A DNA stretch of 50,960 nt from Nitrospirota bacterium (lineage in GTDB: Bacteria > Nitrospirota > Thermodesulfovibrionia > UBA6902). A model generated the notes under the pieces. That model had not been told where the DNA came from. It was given only the letters and a program-made list of their open reading frames with translations, and made no database searches. The stretch spans positions 1-50,960 of the forward strand of contig JACQZE010000019.1 of the NCBI GenBank assembly GCA_016207885.1. Direction: 5' to 3'. Both the position numbers and the translations under genes were made by a program. Below are positions 8,963 through 18,233 of this stretch, piece after piece; positions within the stretch are counted from its first letter, which is position 1, and every line of letters starts with the position of its first letter.

Positions 8963-9914
8963 TAAAGCCCCTGGGTATATCCATCTTTTTCAGCCGGTAC
9001 AATATCTTTTCCTGATTGATCCTGATCCTGTATAAGATGTCAGCTATTACTCCTGTAACAAATAATGCCATGGCATTAATAAAAAAGAAGGCCCCGACAA
9101 ATCCTGACCATATCTGGCCGGAGAATCTCCCGGTGCTGAAATAATGGAAGAGAAGTATCGAGCCGAACAGAAGAGAGACAACAAAGAGAATGAACGCGAT
9201 AGACCAGAAGAACCTGAGCGGCCTGTAATCCCTGTATGTCCGGAATATTATCTTCAATGTCTGAAGGACATAATTGGGAATGCTCGAGGCAACCCGCGAT
9301 TCCCTGTCTTTAAAATATTTTACCCTGACCGGAACTTCGCGTATCCTCACCTTTTTGAATGTCAGGTCAAGGAATGATTCCTGTGTGTATGTGAACGACC
9401 CGAAAAGATTGAGCCTCATCAGCGTGTCTCGTGAATATGCCCTGAATCCGCATGAAACATCATAGAAACGTTTTCCGGATAACCTGCTGATAAGTTCTGA
9501 CATCCTCTTGTTACCCCAGAATTTGATCTTCGGCATGTCAGGTATAAGTTCAGGGTTCATGAATCTTGAAGCGGTCACAAAATCAGCCTTGCCTTCAACT
9601 ATCGGATCTATCAGCTTGTGTATATCAAGCGCTGAGAACTGCCCGTCCCCGTCAATGTTTACCATGATATCAAAACCATATTTCATCACATACTCAAGGC
9701 CTGTGTTAAAAACAGTTCCAACTCCCATATTGACATCATGCCTTAAGACAACGGCTCCGGATGAAGCAGCCAGTTCAGAAGTCCGGTCGCTGCTGCAGTC
9801 GTCAATCACGATTGTCTTATCTATAAAAGGCGGGAGAGAATCCAGAACATCCTTTATATGGCCCTCTTCATTAAATGCCGGTATGATGACAGCTACTGAA
9901 TAACCTTTATACAT
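8937..9914 (-). CDS. Family 2 glycosyltransferase, dolichol-phosphate-mannose synthase type
   Basis: A 325-residue protein. Residues 1-220 form the GT2 domain: VAVIIPAFNEEGHI, VIDDCSSDRT, and the metal-binding DGDGQ in MVNIDGDGQFSALDI. The last ~90 residues carry two membrane helices. This is the architecture of DPM1/DPG-synthase-like and GtrB-like enzymes, which charge polyprenyl phosphate with a sugar at the inner membrane. An AAAGGAT ribosome binding site lies just upstream of the ATG. It is the first gene of the minus-strand glycan cluster and is divergent from the thioredoxin reductase gene. A TATAAT-like box at 9963-9968 may be its promoter, though no good -35 matches it. Confidence 0.88.
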   Translation of the reverse strand: MYKGYSVAVIIPAFNEEGHIKDVLDSLPPFIDKTIVIDDCSSDRTSELAASSGAVVLRHDVNMGVGTVFNTGLEYVMKYGFDIMVNIDGDGQFSALDIHKLIDPIVEGKADFVTASRFMNPELIPDMPKIKFWGNKRMSELISRLSGKRFYDVSCGFRAYSRDTLMRLNLFGSFTYTQESFLDLTFKKVRIREVPVRVKYFKDRESRVASSIPNYVLQTLKIIFRTYRDYRPLRFFWSIAFILFVVSLLFGSILLFHYFSTGRFSGQIWSGFVGAFFFINAMALFVTGVIADILYRIRINQEKILYRLKKMDIPRGFNDPHRTGD

Positions 9915-10007
9915 TAACTATCCTTTTGCTTAATTCTGAAATATCTATTCGCATCTAATTGTATTATAAAGGTTAAGAAGAGAACAAGTTTAAATCACAA
10001 GAACAAA

Positions 10008-10036
10008 CTGACATAAAATGGCAATTTTGATATAAT
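10008..10036 (+). promoter_or_regulatory. Sigma-70 promoter with extended -10
   Basis: CTGACA (10008-10013), a 17-base spacer, then TATAAT (10031-10036) preceded by TG and one base, which makes an extended -10. It lies 45 bases upstream of the thioredoxin reductase start, in the divergent intergenic region. A GGAGG ribosome binding site (10072-10076) follows. Confidence 0.8.
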
Positions 10037-10081
10037 TTATTACTTTTTTAATCAATTAAAAGATCGATCCCGGAGGATGAA

Positions 10082-11020
10082 ATGTCAGAGGAACTTTATG
10101 ATGTAATAATAATCGGCGGCGGGCCGGCCGGCCTCAGCGCGGCTCAGTATGCGTCAAGGTCAAAGCTCAGGACCGTAGTTCTTGATAAGTCCCCTACCGC
10201 AGGAGCGCTGGCATTCACGAGCAAGATAGCGAACTACCCCGGACAGGCTGCGCCGCTGAGCGGAACCGAGCTTCTGAATATCTTCCGCAAGCAGGCATTG
10301 GACTTCGGAGCTGAATATGTCGAGACCCAGGTTGTCGGGGTGAGCCTCGAAGCTGAAGTTAAAGATGTCATCGCCATGGACAAAATATACAATGGCAAGG
10401 CAGTGATCATCGCCACAGGTTCAATGGGCAGGAAGCCTTCCATAAAGGGGGAGGCTGAACTTCTGGGCAGGGGCGTGAGCTATTGCGCGATATGCGACGC
10501 GGCCTTCTATAAGGGAAAAACCGTATGCATTGTCGGAGACTCTGAAGAAGCTGTAAAAGAGGCTGACCTTTTGACAAGGTTTGCAGAGACTGTATATTTA
10601 ATAGCTCCGGCAAAGGAGATAAAAGGAGAACATCCCGCGCTTGAAGCAGGCAAGATAAAAGTTCTCACAGGACACAAAGTGCTGTCAATTGATGGTGACG
10701 ACGGTGTGACAGGCATCAGGGTGCTTAACTCTGAAACCTCTGAAGAGATGGAGATGCCTATGGACGGCGTCTTTGTATACCTCCACGGAAGCCAGCCGAT
10801 CGTGGACTTTCTGAATTTTTCAGTTGACCTCAGCGATGAAAAGTGTGTGCTTGCAAACAGGATGATGGAGACCTCGATACCGGGCGTATTTACCGCAGGC
10901 GATGTCTCATGCACTGAAGTGAGACAGGTGGTGGTTGCAGCTGCTAACGGTTGCCTTGCAGCGCTTTCAGCAGAAAAATATATTCATCATAAAAAGAGAA
11001 GAAAGTTAGACTGGGGATAA
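10082..11020 (+). CDS. Thioredoxin reductase-like flavoprotein with unusual NADPH site
   Basis: A 312-residue FAD protein of the low-molecular-weight thioredoxin reductase family. The FAD-binding GGGPAG is at 12-17, the redox pair CAIC at 135-138, ATGSMGRKP at about 111-119, and the FAD-closing GVFTAGDVS near 268. Length and fold match TrxB. The second Rossmann motif is degenerate: IVGDSEEAV replaces the usual GGGxSAxE form, and the arginine-rich HRRxxxR segment that binds the NADPH 2'-phosphate is replaced by APAKEIKG. This recalls the ferredoxin- or F420-dependent subgroups. The electron donor is therefore uncertain. The gene has its own promoter and a strong ribosome binding site, and no thioredoxin gene is adjacent. 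Confidence 0.88.
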   Translation: MSEELYDVIIIGGGPAGLSAAQYASRSKLRTVVLDKSPTAGALAFTSKIANYPGQAAPLSGTELLNIFRKQALDFGAEYVETQVVGVSLEAEVKDVIAMDKIYNGKAVIIATGSMGRKPSIKGEAELLGRGVSYCAICDAAFYKGKTVCIVGDSEEAVKEADLLTRFAETVYLIAPAKEIKGEHPALEAGKIKVLTGHKVLSIDGDDGVTGIRVLNSETSEEMEMPMDGVFVYLHGSQPIVDFLNFSVDLSDEKCVLANRMMETSIPGVFTAGDVSCTEVRQVVVAAANGCLAALSAEKYIHHKKRRKLDWG

Positions 11021-11023
11021 TCC

Positions 11024-13039
11024 TCATTCTTTTATCCCGATCTCTATCATCTTCTGCTTTATCGCCTTTATCCTGTCCCTGAGCTCGGCGGCACGTTCAA
11101 ATTCAAGCTTCCGGGCCGCCTCTTTCATCTCTGACTCAAGCTTCTTTATATCTGCCTCATTGGCATATTCGACTGTCTCTTCCGCTACAGCGGGAACCGT
11201 CCAGTAGTCAGCCTCATATATTGAGCCGAGAATATTCTTGATATCCTTTATGACCGACTTCGGGGTTATCCCGTTCTTCCTGTTATACTCCTTCTGTTTT
11301 TTCCGCCTTCTCTCTGTCTCATCCATTGCAGCCTTCATCGAACCGGTGATATTATCCGCGTAGAATATGACCTTGCCGTTGATATTTCTTGCAGCCCTTC
11401 CCGCAGTCTGAATGAGCGACCTCGATGAGCGGAGAAAACCCTCCTTGTCAGCGTCAAGTATCGCGACGAGCGAGACCTCCGGCAGGTCAAGCCCTTCCCT
11501 CAGGAGATTCACTCCGATAAGCGCATCAAACTTGCCAAGCCTCAAATCTCTCAATATCTCAACCCTCTCAATTGTATCGATATCAGAATGCAGATATCTC
11601 GTCTTAACTCCGAGCTCTTTATAATGTTCAGAGATGTCCTCAGCCATCTTCTTTGTAAGGCTTGTCACAAGCACCCTCTCGCCCTTTTCCGCCCTCTCTC
11701 TTATCTCGCCGAGCAGGTCATCAAGCTGTCCGCTGACAGGCCTGATCTCTATAACAGGATCAATCAAACCGGTAGGCCTTACTATCTGCTCCACTATTCT
11801 CCGCTCTGATATTTCAAGTTCATACTCCGCAGGTGTCGCGGATATATAGATCACCTCATTAACTTTCTTTTCAAACTCATCGAACTTCAAAGGCCTGTTG
11901 TCCAAGGCAGACGGCAGCCTGAAACCATAATCTATAAGCGTCTGCTTCCTTGACCTGTCGCCCGCATACATCCCACCTATCTGAGGGATGGTCGCATGAG
12001 ATTCATCAATGACGAGAAGATAATCGTCCGGAAAGTAATCTATAAGGCATGCTGAAGGTTCGCCCGGCGCCCTGCCGCTTAAATGCCTCGAGTAGTTCTC
12101 TATACCGTGGCAATAGCCGAACTCCTTCAGCATCTCCATATCAAACCTCGTCTTCTCCTCTATGCGCTTCGCCTCAACCTCTTTTCCCTGTTTAAGAAAA
12201 TATTTTATCCTCGCCTGCATCTCGTTATTTATCTCTGCAAAGGCGTTCTGTATCCTTTCTTTAGATGTTATCCAGTGGCTGTTAGGGTAGAGCACCGTCT
12301 TTGAGAGCCTTCTTATTACCGCGCCTGTGAGAGAATCGAACTCAGATAATGCGTCAATATCATCGCCGAAGAATTCTATCCTTATGGCGTTCTCTCCTGA
12401 AAATGAAGGGAAGACCTCGACAATATCACCCCTCACCCTGAAGTCTCCCCGCTTGAAATCTTCATCATCCCTGACATAGAGCATCTCAACCAGCTTCCTC
12501 AAAAAGACGTCCCGCTCAAACCTCATGCCTGTCTCTATCTGCATATGCATTCCGAGATAATCTTCAGGAGAGCCGATGCCGTAGATGCACGATACAGACG
12601 CGACGATAATGGTGTCATTCCTCTCAAGCACCGCGCGAGTAGCTGAATGCCTCATCCTGTCAATATCCTCATTGATCATCGCATCCTTTTCAATATAGGC
12701 ATCCACAGACGGCAGGTATGCCTCAGGCTGGTAATAGTCATAGTAGCTGACAAAATATTCAACCGCGTTTTCCGGGAAGAACTCCTTGAACTCTCCGTAG
12801 AGCTGCGCGGCGAGCGTCTTGTTGTGAGCGATTACAAGAGTGGGTTTATTGAGGTTTGCTATCACATTGGCAACGGTGAATGTCTTGCCTGAACCGGTCA
12901 CGCCGAGAAGCACCTGATGAGCATGCTTTTTCATCAGGCCTTCAGTCAACGACTCTATCGCAGCAGGCTGGTCACCGGCTGGTTTGAAATCAGAGACGAG
13001 TTTAAATTTGTCTGTTGTCTTATTATTTGGCTTGGACAT
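11024..13039 (-). CDS. uvrB: Excinuclease ABC subunit B
   Basis: At 671 residues this is full-length UvrB, the helicase-like damage-verification subunit of nucleotide excision repair. Walker A GVTGSGKT is at 46-53. The beta-hairpin that clamps DNA contains [10 protein letters not shown], the DEAD-like box is DESHAT, and helicase motifs V-VI include [17 protein letters not shown] and QTAGRAARN. The C-terminal UVR/UvrC-binding helix contains [18 protein letters not shown]. The ATG at 13039 has no obvious ribosome binding site. It is convergent with the thioredoxin reductase gene, with only three bases between the stops. uvrA and uvrC are not in the window. Confidence 0.97.
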   Translation of the reverse strand: MSKPNNKTTDKFKLVSDFKPAGDQPAAIESLTEGLMKKHAHQVLLGVTGSGKTFTVANVIANLNKPTLVIAHNKTLAAQLYGEFKEFFPENAVEYFVSYYDYYQPEAYLPSVDAYIEKDAMINEDIDRMRHSATRAVLERNDTIIVASVSCIYGIGSPEDYLGMHMQIETGMRFERDVFLRKLVEMLYVRDDEDFKRGDFRVRGDIVEVFPSFSGENAIRIEFFGDDIDALSEFDSLTGAVIRRLSKTVLYPNSHWITSKERIQNAFAEINNEMQARIKYFLKQGKEVEAKRIEEKTRFDMEMLKEFGYCHGIENYSRHLSGRAPGEPSACLIDYFPDDYLLVIDESHATIPQIGGMYAGDRSRKQTLIDYGFRLPSALDNRPLKFDEFEKKVNEVIYISATPAEYELEISERRIVEQIVRPTGLIDPVIEIRPVSGQLDDLLGEIRERAEKGERVLVTSLTKKMAEDISEHYKELGVKTRYLHSDIDTIERVEILRDLRLGKFDALIGVNLLREGLDLPEVSLVAILDADKEGFLRSSRSLIQTAGRAARNINGKVIFYADNITGSMKAAMDETERRRKKQKEYNRKNGITPKSVIKDIKNILGSIYEADYWTVPAVAEETVEYANEADIKKLESEMKEAARKLEFERAAELRDRIKAIKQKMIEIGIKE

Positions 13040-13120
13040 TATAATATGCGCATCATTTGTCAGATAAATTCAAATCGTTAATTAATATTTTAACATTTTC
13101 GCAAAATGAGCTTTTAATTG

Positions 13121-13126
13121 TATAAT
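13121..13126 (+). promoter_or_regulatory. -10 box, weak promoter candidate
   Basis: TATAAT preceded directly by TG, 28 bases before the start of the membrane protein gene at 13155, in the divergent gap shared with uvrB. No clear -35 hexamer sits at the right distance, so this is only a candidate. Confidence 0.4.
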
Positions 13127-13154
13127 TCAGTAAATCAACGACCATGGGAACAAG

Positions 13155-13817
13155 ATGAAAGAGGATATTTTTTCATATAATGAAGCTGTGAGTTTCGGCT
13201 GGGAGACGATGAAGAAGAATATTAAATTCTTTGTCATCCTTCTCTTTATAGCCCTGCTTATCGTGGAGCTTCCGGGATTTATCGGAGAACTTGCAAAGAA
13301 ACAGGGGCTGACCTTTGTAGGAATTGTTTTAATGACCGCGGGGGTCATTCTGAATTTCGTGGTCAAGCTCGGCTTTATCAGGATCAGCCTGAACTTCTGT
13401 GACGGGGTGAAGAGCGAGTTTGATGAACTCCTCTCATCATTCGGCCTGCTCACGAACTACATATGGGCAACGATACTTTATGTGCTCATCATTGTCGGCG
13501 GGCTTGTGCTCTTTATCGTTCCGGGGTGCATATGGGCGGTCAAGTTCAACCTCTTCTCTTATTTCATGGTAGAAAAAGGGCTCGGGCCTATCGAAGCTTT
13601 AAAAGCCAGCGCGCTTGCCACTGAAGGCGCCAAGTGGGATCTCGCAACATTTGGAGTGCTTATGCTGCTTATCAATATCGCGGGATTTCTCTGCTTTGTG
13701 GTAGGGCTATTCGCTACGATCCCGACCACCATGATAGCTTACGCTTATGTTTATAAAAAGCTTGCGGCGCGCGCGGCATTGTTAAACGGACCGATGCCGC
13801 TGAATCCTGAGATCTAA
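13155..13817 (+). CDS. Integral membrane protein, DUF975/GDPD-membrane-domain-like
   Basis: A 220-residue membrane protein with about five hydrophobic segments. It begins MKEDIFSYNEAVSFGWETMKKN and carries the cytosolic motif GPIEALKASALATEGAKWDL between helices. That pattern (an amphipathic start, then ALK.S...T.G) recurs in membrane proteins of the DUF975 and glycerophosphoryl-diester phosphodiesterase membrane-domain groups, whose function is unknown. Its stop overlaps the convergent macrodomain gene by four bases. No enzyme motifs are visible, so no function is assigned beyond membrane location. Confidence 0.75.
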   Translation: MKEDIFSYNEAVSFGWETMKKNIKFFVILLFIALLIVELPGFIGELAKKQGLTFVGIVLMTAGVILNFVVKLGFIRISLNFCDGVKSEFDELLSSFGLLTNYIWATILYVLIIVGGLVLFIVPGCIWAVKFNLFSYFMVEKGLGPIEALKASALATEGAKWDLATFGVLMLLINIAGFLCFVVGLFATIPTTMIAYAYVYKKLAARAALLNGPMPLNPEI

Positions 13818-14344
13818 ACGAGCTTCTTTAAAACCCTCTCATATGCCTCAAGGTTGCTTCTGCCGAACAGGACAAATCTTATAAGCTTTATTTCAGGATG
13901 AGCATGAAGAAAATCTATCGCAGTTTGCAAGGCGATATTCGCTGCGTCTTCAACCGGATACCGGTAGGCTCCGGTGCTTATTGAGGGGAAGGCTATGCTT
14001 TTAATACCTTTTGATGATGCGAGGTTGAGAGAGTTTTGATAAGCATTACGGAGAAGCGTAGGTCCATTGTGTTTTCCGTCTCTGTAAACAGGCCCGACCG
14101 TATGTATGACAAACTTTGCTTTGAGATTTCCTCCTGAGGTAATCACAGCCTCGCCGGTTTCGCAGTGTCCTATCTTGATGCATTCCTCAAGTATCTTCGG
14201 CCCGCCAGCCCTGTGGATCGCTCCGTCAACCCCGCCGCCGCCGAGGAGAGTTTTATTCGCGGCGTTTACTATCGCATCAGTATCCTGCTTTGTTATATCG
14301 CCTTCAACGAGGGAGAGTGTGCTTTTGTTGATTTGGATTTCCAT
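13814..14344 (-). CDS. Macrodomain ADP-ribose hydrolase (YmdB-like)
   Basis: A 176-residue stand-alone macrodomain of the YmdB/MacroD type. The ADP-ribose pocket is visible as DAIVNAANKTLLGGGGVDGAIHRAGG (about residues 24-49, with the Asn and Asp of the catalytic loop), AVITSGGNLKAKFVIHTVGP, and the phosphate loop SISTGAYRYP (about 121-130). These proteins deacetylate O-acetyl-ADP-ribose or remove ADP-ribose from proteins. It lies directly upstream of nothing obviously related on its own strand; a VapBC pair follows at 14360 on the same strand, with 15 bases between. Confidence 0.9.
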   Translation of the reverse strand: MEIQINKSTLSLVEGDITKQDTDAIVNAANKTLLGGGGVDGAIHRAGGPKILEECIKIGHCETGEAVITSGGNLKAKFVIHTVGPVYRDGKHNGPTLLRNAYQNSLNLASSKGIKSIAFPSISTGAYRYPVEDAANIALQTAIDFLHAHPEIKLIRFVLFGRSNLEAYERVLKKLV

Positions 14345-14359
14345 AAGTTCCTAAAAAAA

Positions 14360-14761
14360 TCAAACTGTCCAGTCTACAACCTTTAAATGTTTTATCTTCC
14401 GGAACTCTCTTACATTATTGGTTACAAGGGTGATGCCAAGGCTCAGGGCATGCGCGCCTATCAGCATATCCATGGAGCCTATCGGATTCCCTCTCTTTTC
14501 AAGCGCTGCCCTTAGATCGCCGTAAGACCTGGCAACCTTTTCGTCAAAATCAGCTATCTCAAGCGGCAGAATAAAGGCATCCAAAGCCTCCCCGTTCTTT
14601 CTGACATGCTGACTTTTTGCCACGCCGAATCTAAGCTCAGCAAGCCCTATGGATGAGATGCCGATCTCTCCGACAGAATATGCCTTGAAACGTTTCAGCA
14701 CGCTGGGCGGCTTCTGCTTGATAATGTAAATGCAGGTGTTTGTATCCAGCATAAACTTCAT
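14360..14761 (-). CDS. vapC: VapC-type PIN-domain toxin
   Basis: A 133-residue PIN-domain ribonuclease. MKFMLDTNTCIYIIK gives the first catalytic Asp, ISSIGLAELRFG the Glu, and SMDMLIGAHALSLGITLVTNNVREF the distal acidic residues. This is the classical VapC fold that cuts tRNA or rRNA. The start codon overlaps the antitoxin stop by one base (TGATG), so toxin translation is coupled to the antitoxin. The arrangement matches chromosomal vapBC operons. RNA target unknown. Confidence 0.92.
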   Translation of the reverse strand: MKFMLDTNTCIYIIKQKPPSVLKRFKAYSVGEIGISSIGLAELRFGVAKSQHVRKNGEALDAFILPLEIADFDEKVARSYGDLRAALEKRGNPIGSMDMLIGAHALSLGITLVTNNVREFRKIKHLKVVDWTV

Positions 14762-14988
14762 CAGAATATCTCCCGTGTCTGGGCTTTGGGCTGCTTCCTT
14801 TCCTTCATGAAATCATCAGAAAACCTGTCGAGGCTGTCAATCAGCGACTCCCATGAATCCTTTGCAGGGATCAGCATGACAATATTGCCTGATTTTTTAA
14901 CATAAACGTGGTCGTCTTTGAACCTGAACTCTTTTGGCAGCCTGACAGCCTGGCTTTGGCCGTTCTGAAATATCTTTGCGGTCTTCAT
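14761..14988 (-). CDS. vapB: VapB antitoxin (AbrB/SpoVT-like)
   Basis: A 75-residue antitoxin. The N-terminal swapped-hairpin DNA-binding part reads MKTAKIFQNGQSQAVRLPKE, the standard VapB signature. A C-terminal acidic-aromatic tail (SWESLIDSLDRFSDDFMKER) should wrap the PIN toxin. A strong ribosome binding site, GGGAGGTGAT, precedes the ATG. It is the first gene of the pair and is expected to repress its own operon together with the toxin; a perfect palindrome sits within the promoter just upstream. Confidence 0.92.
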   Translation of the reverse strand: MKTAKIFQNGQSQAVRLPKEFRFKDDHVYVKKSGNIVMLIPAKDSWESLIDSLDRFSDDFMKERKQPKAQTREIF

Positions 14989-15005
14989 ATATCACCTCCC
15001 GAGAT

Positions 15006-15035
15006 AGTATATATTGAGAATATATATTTATTCAA
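15006..15035 (-). promoter_or_regulatory. vapBC promoter with embedded palindromic operator
   Basis: On the minus strand, TTGAAT (15030-15035) and TATACT (15006-15011) are separated by 18 bases. A perfect palindrome TATATATT-gag-AATATATA occupies 15008-15026, filling the spacer and overlapping the -10. This position suits autorepression by VapB or VapBC. The start codon is at 14988. Confidence 0.7.
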
Positions 15036-15105
15036 GGAGTATGACGTATCTAAGCAACGTCAGCAATGCGGATTTTGCAATCTTCTGCAACCAGCTTCAG
15101 CATGG

Positions 15106-15390
15106 TTATTTGAACGCCTCAAAACCTTTTAAGTAATCGTCATAATCTATCGGAGATTCAATTCCGAATTCTGATAATAAATCTACTGCTTCGCTTACCG
15201 AGAGTTCCAACTTCTCAGACAAAGCGCTTAATGACAGCTTGCCCTCTCTGTAAAGTTTTATCATCAGAAATTCCCATCCGTAATCTATGAGTTCTCTTGC
15301 AACTGCAGACCTGTCTTTATGTCCTGTTTTGGACAGTTCATTGATTCTCTTTATCTCCCTGTCTTTAAGCCTTAAACTTATTACTGACAT
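15106..15390 (-). CDS. UPF0175-like antitoxin
   Basis: A 94-residue protein. The first half (SVISLRLKDREIKRINELSK) looks like a ribbon-helix-helix strand and helix. The second half (EGKLSLSALSEKLELSVSEAVDLLSEFGI) is the UPF0175-type helix-turn-helix found in small antitoxins paired with PIN toxins. It overlaps the upstream PIN gene by one base. Gene order is toxin first and antitoxin second, the reverse of vapBC, but normal for this family. Confidence 0.85.
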   Translation of the reverse strand: MSVISLRLKDREIKRINELSKTGHKDRSAVARELIDYGWEFLMIKLYREGKLSLSALSEKLELSVSEAVDLLSEFGIESPIDYDDYLKGFEAFK

Positions 15391-15881
15391 TATTTGCCTC
15401 CTTTCAGCCTTTTTGCAGCATCATCTATTATTCGTTTATTGTACCGCCCGTATAAAGATAATTTTTCGAGTTTTACGACTGCCATCTCTTTGTCAATTCT
15501 CCCTTTTCCCGCAAGGTTTATTAAAAAGTGAATTGCTGTTGTAAATTGAATATTCAATATCTTGCACGCTTTTATAGTCGGCAAATCATCCGCAGCAAGA
15601 GGCAGTTGCTTTTTTAATGCAATAGTAATCGACTCAGCCTCACCAGCATGAATTTTGAAATCTCTGCACAGCGCTGCCGCAGCTTCCTTGCTTGCAGTAA
15701 CCACTTCAATTTTATGGTTATCAATAAGAGCCGAAATTAATTTGGCATCAAAAGTATCCTTGCGCGTGCATTCGGTTCTTACCATTTTTGGAATTATTAT
15801 TTGAGTGTCATTTGAGATAACACCTAATAGTTCAGCTTTTGCCAGTAATATCAGAGTGGAAGAATCAAAAACCATTTTCAT
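15390..15881 (-). CDS. PIN-domain toxin paired with UPF0175 protein
   Basis: A 163-residue PIN-like protein. MKMVFDSSTLILLAKAELL supplies the first acidic residue, IPKMVRTECTRK the Glu, HAGEAESITIALKK the characteristic GEAE motif of DUF3368-type PIN toxins, and PLAADDLPTIKACKIL the distal acid pair. Such proteins are probable ribonucleases held inactive by the UPF0175 partner encoded next. A second ATG two codons in could also be the start. No good ribosome binding site is seen, so translation may begin on a short leader. RNA target unknown. Confidence 0.85.
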   Translation of the reverse strand: MKMVFDSSTLILLAKAELLGVISNDTQIIIPKMVRTECTRKDTFDAKLISALIDNHKIEVVTASKEAAAALCRDFKIHAGEAESITIALKKQLPLAADDLPTIKACKILNIQFTTAIHFLINLAGKGRIDKEMAVVKLEKLSLYGRYNKRIIDDAAKRLKGGK

Positions 15882-15889
15882 ATGTTTAC

Positions 15890-15919
15890 AATATACTACA
15901 TGTGTAATTAATTAATCAA
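15890..15919 (-). promoter_or_regulatory. Probable promoter of the PIN/UPF0175 pair
   Basis: On the minus strand, TTGATT (15914-15919) and TATATT (15890-15895) have an 18-base spacer. The start codon of the PIN gene lies only nine bases beyond the -10, implying a very short leader. The rest of the gap to 16046 shows nothing recognisable. Confidence 0.5.
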
Positions 15920-16046
15920 CTTTTTAATACAAATTGCCAATAGTTAGCCTTATAGGGCAAAATACTGGCAAAAGTATCTAAGTCTCTTTAGTTTCAACAA
16001 TATGTGAGATGCATCGTTGTTCCAAGGTATTACTTTGAGGATGACT

Positions 16047-17162
16047 TCACATATTCCTCTTAAACGTCAGTATCGCGATCACCATCATCACATTGGTAAA
16101 AACTAACAGGAAGACAATGTCATTGAAGATAACGTTCATGCCCGCACCCTTGAATAAGACGGATTTCAGCGCGTGTACCGCGTATACTTCTGGATTAACC
16201 TTTGCGAACGCCCTGAGCCAGCCGGGGAAACTCTCTATCGGATATATCGCGCCGCTTGGGAAGAAGAATATTACATTAAGAAAACCGCTTGAGAGGCCTA
16301 CGATCCTCGGATGTGTTGCCCTTCCGAGGATGACGAACATGAGGCTCAGCAGGGCGAGAGTGGTTAGAACTATTATCATAAAGATGGAGAACATCTGCTC
16401 AATACCTTTTGAAAAAGGGATGCCTGTGATCAGCATGCTCGCTATCAATACTACAAAGGCTATCACAGTCGTTATCAAAAGGCCGCTTATGACAAGCCCT
16501 GAAACGATGTCAGTCTTGGAGAGAGGCGTGAGAAGGTAGCTCTCATCTATGCCTAAGAACCTGTCCATCACAAGGTTAAAAACCCCGGCTGTCATGGTGC
16601 CTAAGAATATCGCCATTATCACAACACCGGGCACGAGCGTCTGGTAGTAATCAACCATGCTGTAGATCTCAATGTTCCTTACATAGAACTCATAAGGCTT
16701 CTCCCTTACAGAAACATGCTCCTCCCGTACACTGTTTAATACACTGTTCACAAGCGCTTTGATAGTCACGGTGGAGACAGTATCGGTGTTGTCAAGAAAG
16801 AGTCCGACATCAGGTTCGCTCTTCAGGTTTGCCCTCTTGGTGAAATCAGGAGGGATTATCAAAGCTGCTTTATATGCCCCGTTCCTGACGCCTGTGAGAG
16901 CGGCATCCTGATCATTCAGCATATGGATCGAGACAGTTTTTGCGCCTGCCTCGACAGCCCTGAGGTTATCGATCAGCCTTCTTGAGTAGACTCCGGAATC
17001 CTGGTCTACTATCGCAAGCGGAAGTTCCTTAAGCTTTCCCTGAAAAGAGTTACCGAGGATAAGAAGATAGACCATGGGCATGACAAGGCTCATCATCACA
17101 ACGATAGGATTGCGTATGAACTTCTTGATATCTCTCTCTATAACAGCCAGTAATCTGGTCAT
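16047..17162 (-). CDS. ABC-2 type exporter permease
   Basis: A 371-residue permease of the ABC2_membrane_3 family (YhhJ/YbhR/NatB type). Topology is one N-terminal helix (about 17-37), a large extracytoplasmic domain of about 140 residues (PLAIVDQDSGVYSRRLIDNL onward), then five helices with the conserved exit motif FFPSGAIYPIESFPGWLRAFAKVNPEVYAVHALK. It forms the membrane pore for the ATPase encoded immediately upstream, with a four-base overlap. Substrates of relatives include drugs, lipids and cations. The HlyD-type protein usual in such operons is absent here, though one lies at 27548. Confidence 0.9.
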   Translation of the reverse strand: MTRLLAVIERDIKKFIRNPIVVMMSLVMPMVYLLILGNSFQGKLKELPLAIVDQDSGVYSRRLIDNLRAVEAGAKTVSIHMLNDQDAALTGVRNGAYKAALIIPPDFTKRANLKSEPDVGLFLDNTDTVSTVTIKALVNSVLNSVREEHVSVREKPYEFYVRNIEIYSMVDYYQTLVPGVVIMAIFLGTMTAGVFNLVMDRFLGIDESYLLTPLSKTDIVSGLVISGLLITTVIAFVVLIASMLITGIPFSKGIEQMFSIFMIIVLTTLALLSLMFVILGRATHPRIVGLSSGFLNVIFFFPSGAIYPIESFPGWLRAFAKVNPEVYAVHALKSVLFKGAGMNVIFNDIVFLLVFTNVMMVIAILTFKRNM

Positions 17163-18172
17163 CTTGAAAGTTTTTGAGGCAGGCCCGCGCCGACAAAGAA
17201 GTTTATCTTCTTTGCGCCTTCCTCGCGTATTGATTTTCCTGTGTGATGTATAAATACATCTTCAATAGACAACTGGTGGATGTTCACTGATGTCACTATC
17301 CCGCCTGCCTCTTTCACATTATCAACAAGCGGCGAGAAATCAAGAGCTCCGTTATCCACGTACACCCGTAAAGTAGCTCCGTCTATCACAATATTATGGA
17401 CAAAAGACAGCCCTTTTATCTTATCTTCAACCGGACTGATCTTTGAAATATCAGACAGTGTAAGGTAGATGATGTCATTGCCCGGAAGTTCGGATTTCAG
17501 CTTTGCCGGAGAATCAAGCGCTATTATCTTTCCGTTATCAATGATGGCAAGCCTTTCGCACAACGCCTCGGCCTCTTCCATATAGTGGGTGCTCAGGAAT
17601 ATTGTCAGCGAGTAATCTTTTCTGAACTTCTCAAGAAACTCCCACACAACACGCCTGCTCTGAGGGTCAAGTCCTATGGTGGGTTCATCAAGAAAGAGAA
17701 CTTTCGGAGCGTGGACGAGAACGCGCGCTAACTCAAGCCGCCTGCGCATACCGCCGGAGTAGGTGGCGACAAGGTCATTCTGCCTGTTGGACAGGCCGAT
17801 GATCTCAAATAGATCCTTTATCTTTTCCTTCCGCTCCCTTGACGGTATGCTGTAAAACCTGCCGTACAGATCCATGTTCTCATACCCAGTCAGGTCAAGG
17901 TCGCTTGTCAGAGCCTGCGGAACAACCCCTATCTTCTTTCTTACTTCCTGAGGAGACGCGGAGACATCAATGCCTGCGACAACAGCCCTGCCGCTGGTGG
18001 GTTTAAGCAGTGTGGTGAGCATCCTGATCAGTGTGGTCTTGCCCGCGCCGTTCGGGCCTAAAAAACCGAAGAACTCGCCATCAGGAACATTAAAACTAAC
18101 ATCGTCCACTGCGGCAAGAGTGCCGAACTTCTTCACCAGTCCGGAAACCTCTATGGCATTTGTCTTTTGCAT
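17159..18172 (-). CDS. ABC-2 exporter ATP-binding protein (DrrA/CcmA type)
   Basis: A 337-residue ATPase with Walker A GPNGAGKT (about 39-46), a Q-loop near GVVPQALTSDLDLTG, signature YSGGMRRRLELAR, Walker B VLFLDEPTIGLDPQ and switch His in STHYMEEAE. The last ~100 residues are the regulatory extension typical of multidrug-type DrrA proteins. The final 20 residues (INFFVGAGLPQKLSR) overlap the permease start region only through the four-base ATGA junction. It drives export by the permease encoded next. Substrate unknown. Confidence 0.92.
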   Translation of the reverse strand: MQKTNAIEVSGLVKKFGTLAAVDDVSFNVPDGEFFGFLGPNGAGKTTLIRMLTTLLKPTSGRAVVAGIDVSASPQEVRKKIGVVPQALTSDLDLTGYENMDLYGRFYSIPSRERKEKIKDLFEIIGLSNRQNDLVATYSGGMRRRLELARVLVHAPKVLFLDEPTIGLDPQSRRVVWEFLEKFRKDYSLTIFLSTHYMEEAEALCERLAIIDNGKIIALDSPAKLKSELPGNDIIYLTLSDISKISPVEDKIKGLSFVHNIVIDGATLRVYVDNGALDFSPLVDNVKEAGGIVTSVNIHQLSIEDVFIHHTGKSIREEGAKKINFFVGAGLPQKLSR

Positions 18173-18233
18173 AAGTTCATAAGTTCAACTGTTGATGCTT
18201 CTATTATTAATGTCGTCCTATCTTTCATGTTTT

